Below, piece after piece: positions 12,237 through 12,267 of a DNA stretch of 12,267 nucleotides. The notes beneath the pieces were generated by a model, which was not told the origin of the DNA, did no database searches, and saw nothing but the letters and a program-made list of their open reading frames with translations. The position numbers were made by a program, and so were the translations under genes. How positions within the stretch are numbered: position 1 is the first letter of the stretch; every line of letters begins with the position of its first letter. The stretch is from CAZEDU01 sp964511185 (lineage in GTDB: Bacteria; Myxococcota; Myxococcia; Myxococcales; Myxococcaceae), in contig CAZEDU010000142.1 of the NCBI GenBank assembly GCA_964511185.1, positions 1-12,267 of the forward strand. The letters are read 5' to 3'.

Positions 12237-12267
12237 AGCCACAAAACGATCGCGACGACATGAAGGA

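Noticed and set aside
12260..12267. Start of a further gene (ATG AAG ...) at the right edge
   Set aside because: Only two codons are visible and no ribosome site precedes the ATG.

Overview
The window is dense, very GC-rich, single-chromosome-style bacterial DNA with ten complete protein genes, plus a probable 3' end of an eleventh at the left edge. Several traits point to a member of the Myxococcota (former delta-proteobacteria): a Myxococcus-type PilZ-like domain joined to a very long coiled coil, an eroded Ser/Thr-kinase homologue, TPR proteins with Ala/Pro/Glu-rich linkers, and the strong G/C third-position bias. The assignment is by gene style only; there is no rRNA or marker phylogeny here.

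Left block (about 160-3071, minus strand): a tight three-gene operon transcribed nadB -> rhomboid protease -> LOG-family nucleotide hydrolase. The first spacer is 6 bp and the second junction is a 4-bp ATGA overlap. nadB starts de novo NAD synthesis. The other two are a membrane protease and a nucleotide-processing enzyme, with no obvious shared pathway.

Middle block (3170-5637, plus strand): diverging from nadB, an exported DUF4124-like/SLT lytic transglycosylase is followed after 14 bp by a TPR-linker-AIM24 protein, forming a likely two-gene cell-envelope operon. Then comes a small module, 5638-5973, in which a 69-aa putative lipoprotein gene (minus) lies between two inverted copies of a GGGGAC-N-GTCCCC palindromic repeat.

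Right block: a 976-aa PilZ-like/coiled-coil protein (5971-8901, minus) is transcribed divergently from an exported 351-aa Cys-containing TPR protein (8987-10042), which is followed by pgsA, the phosphatidylglycerophosphate synthase gene (10083-10724). pgsA converges, with only 4 bp between stop codons, on a pseudokinase gene (10729-11748, minus). A roughly 250-bp spacer with competing inverted and direct repeats leads to an unrecognised 70-aa protein (12004-12216), whose stop codon is fused to a third, diverged copy of the palindromic repeat.

The most notable points are: (i) GGGGAC-N-GTCCCC repeats placed exactly on or next to stop codons at three loci; (ii) a kinase fold that has lost every catalytic residue checked; (iii) a PilZ-like domain with degenerate ligand motifs on a rod predicted to be about 100 nm long; (iv) a TPR-AIM24 fusion of unknown function next to a cell-wall lytic enzyme; (v) a possible alternative-pairing RNA leader before the 70-aa gene. 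I found no tRNA, rRNA, CRISPR array, insertion sequence, phage gene or defence system.
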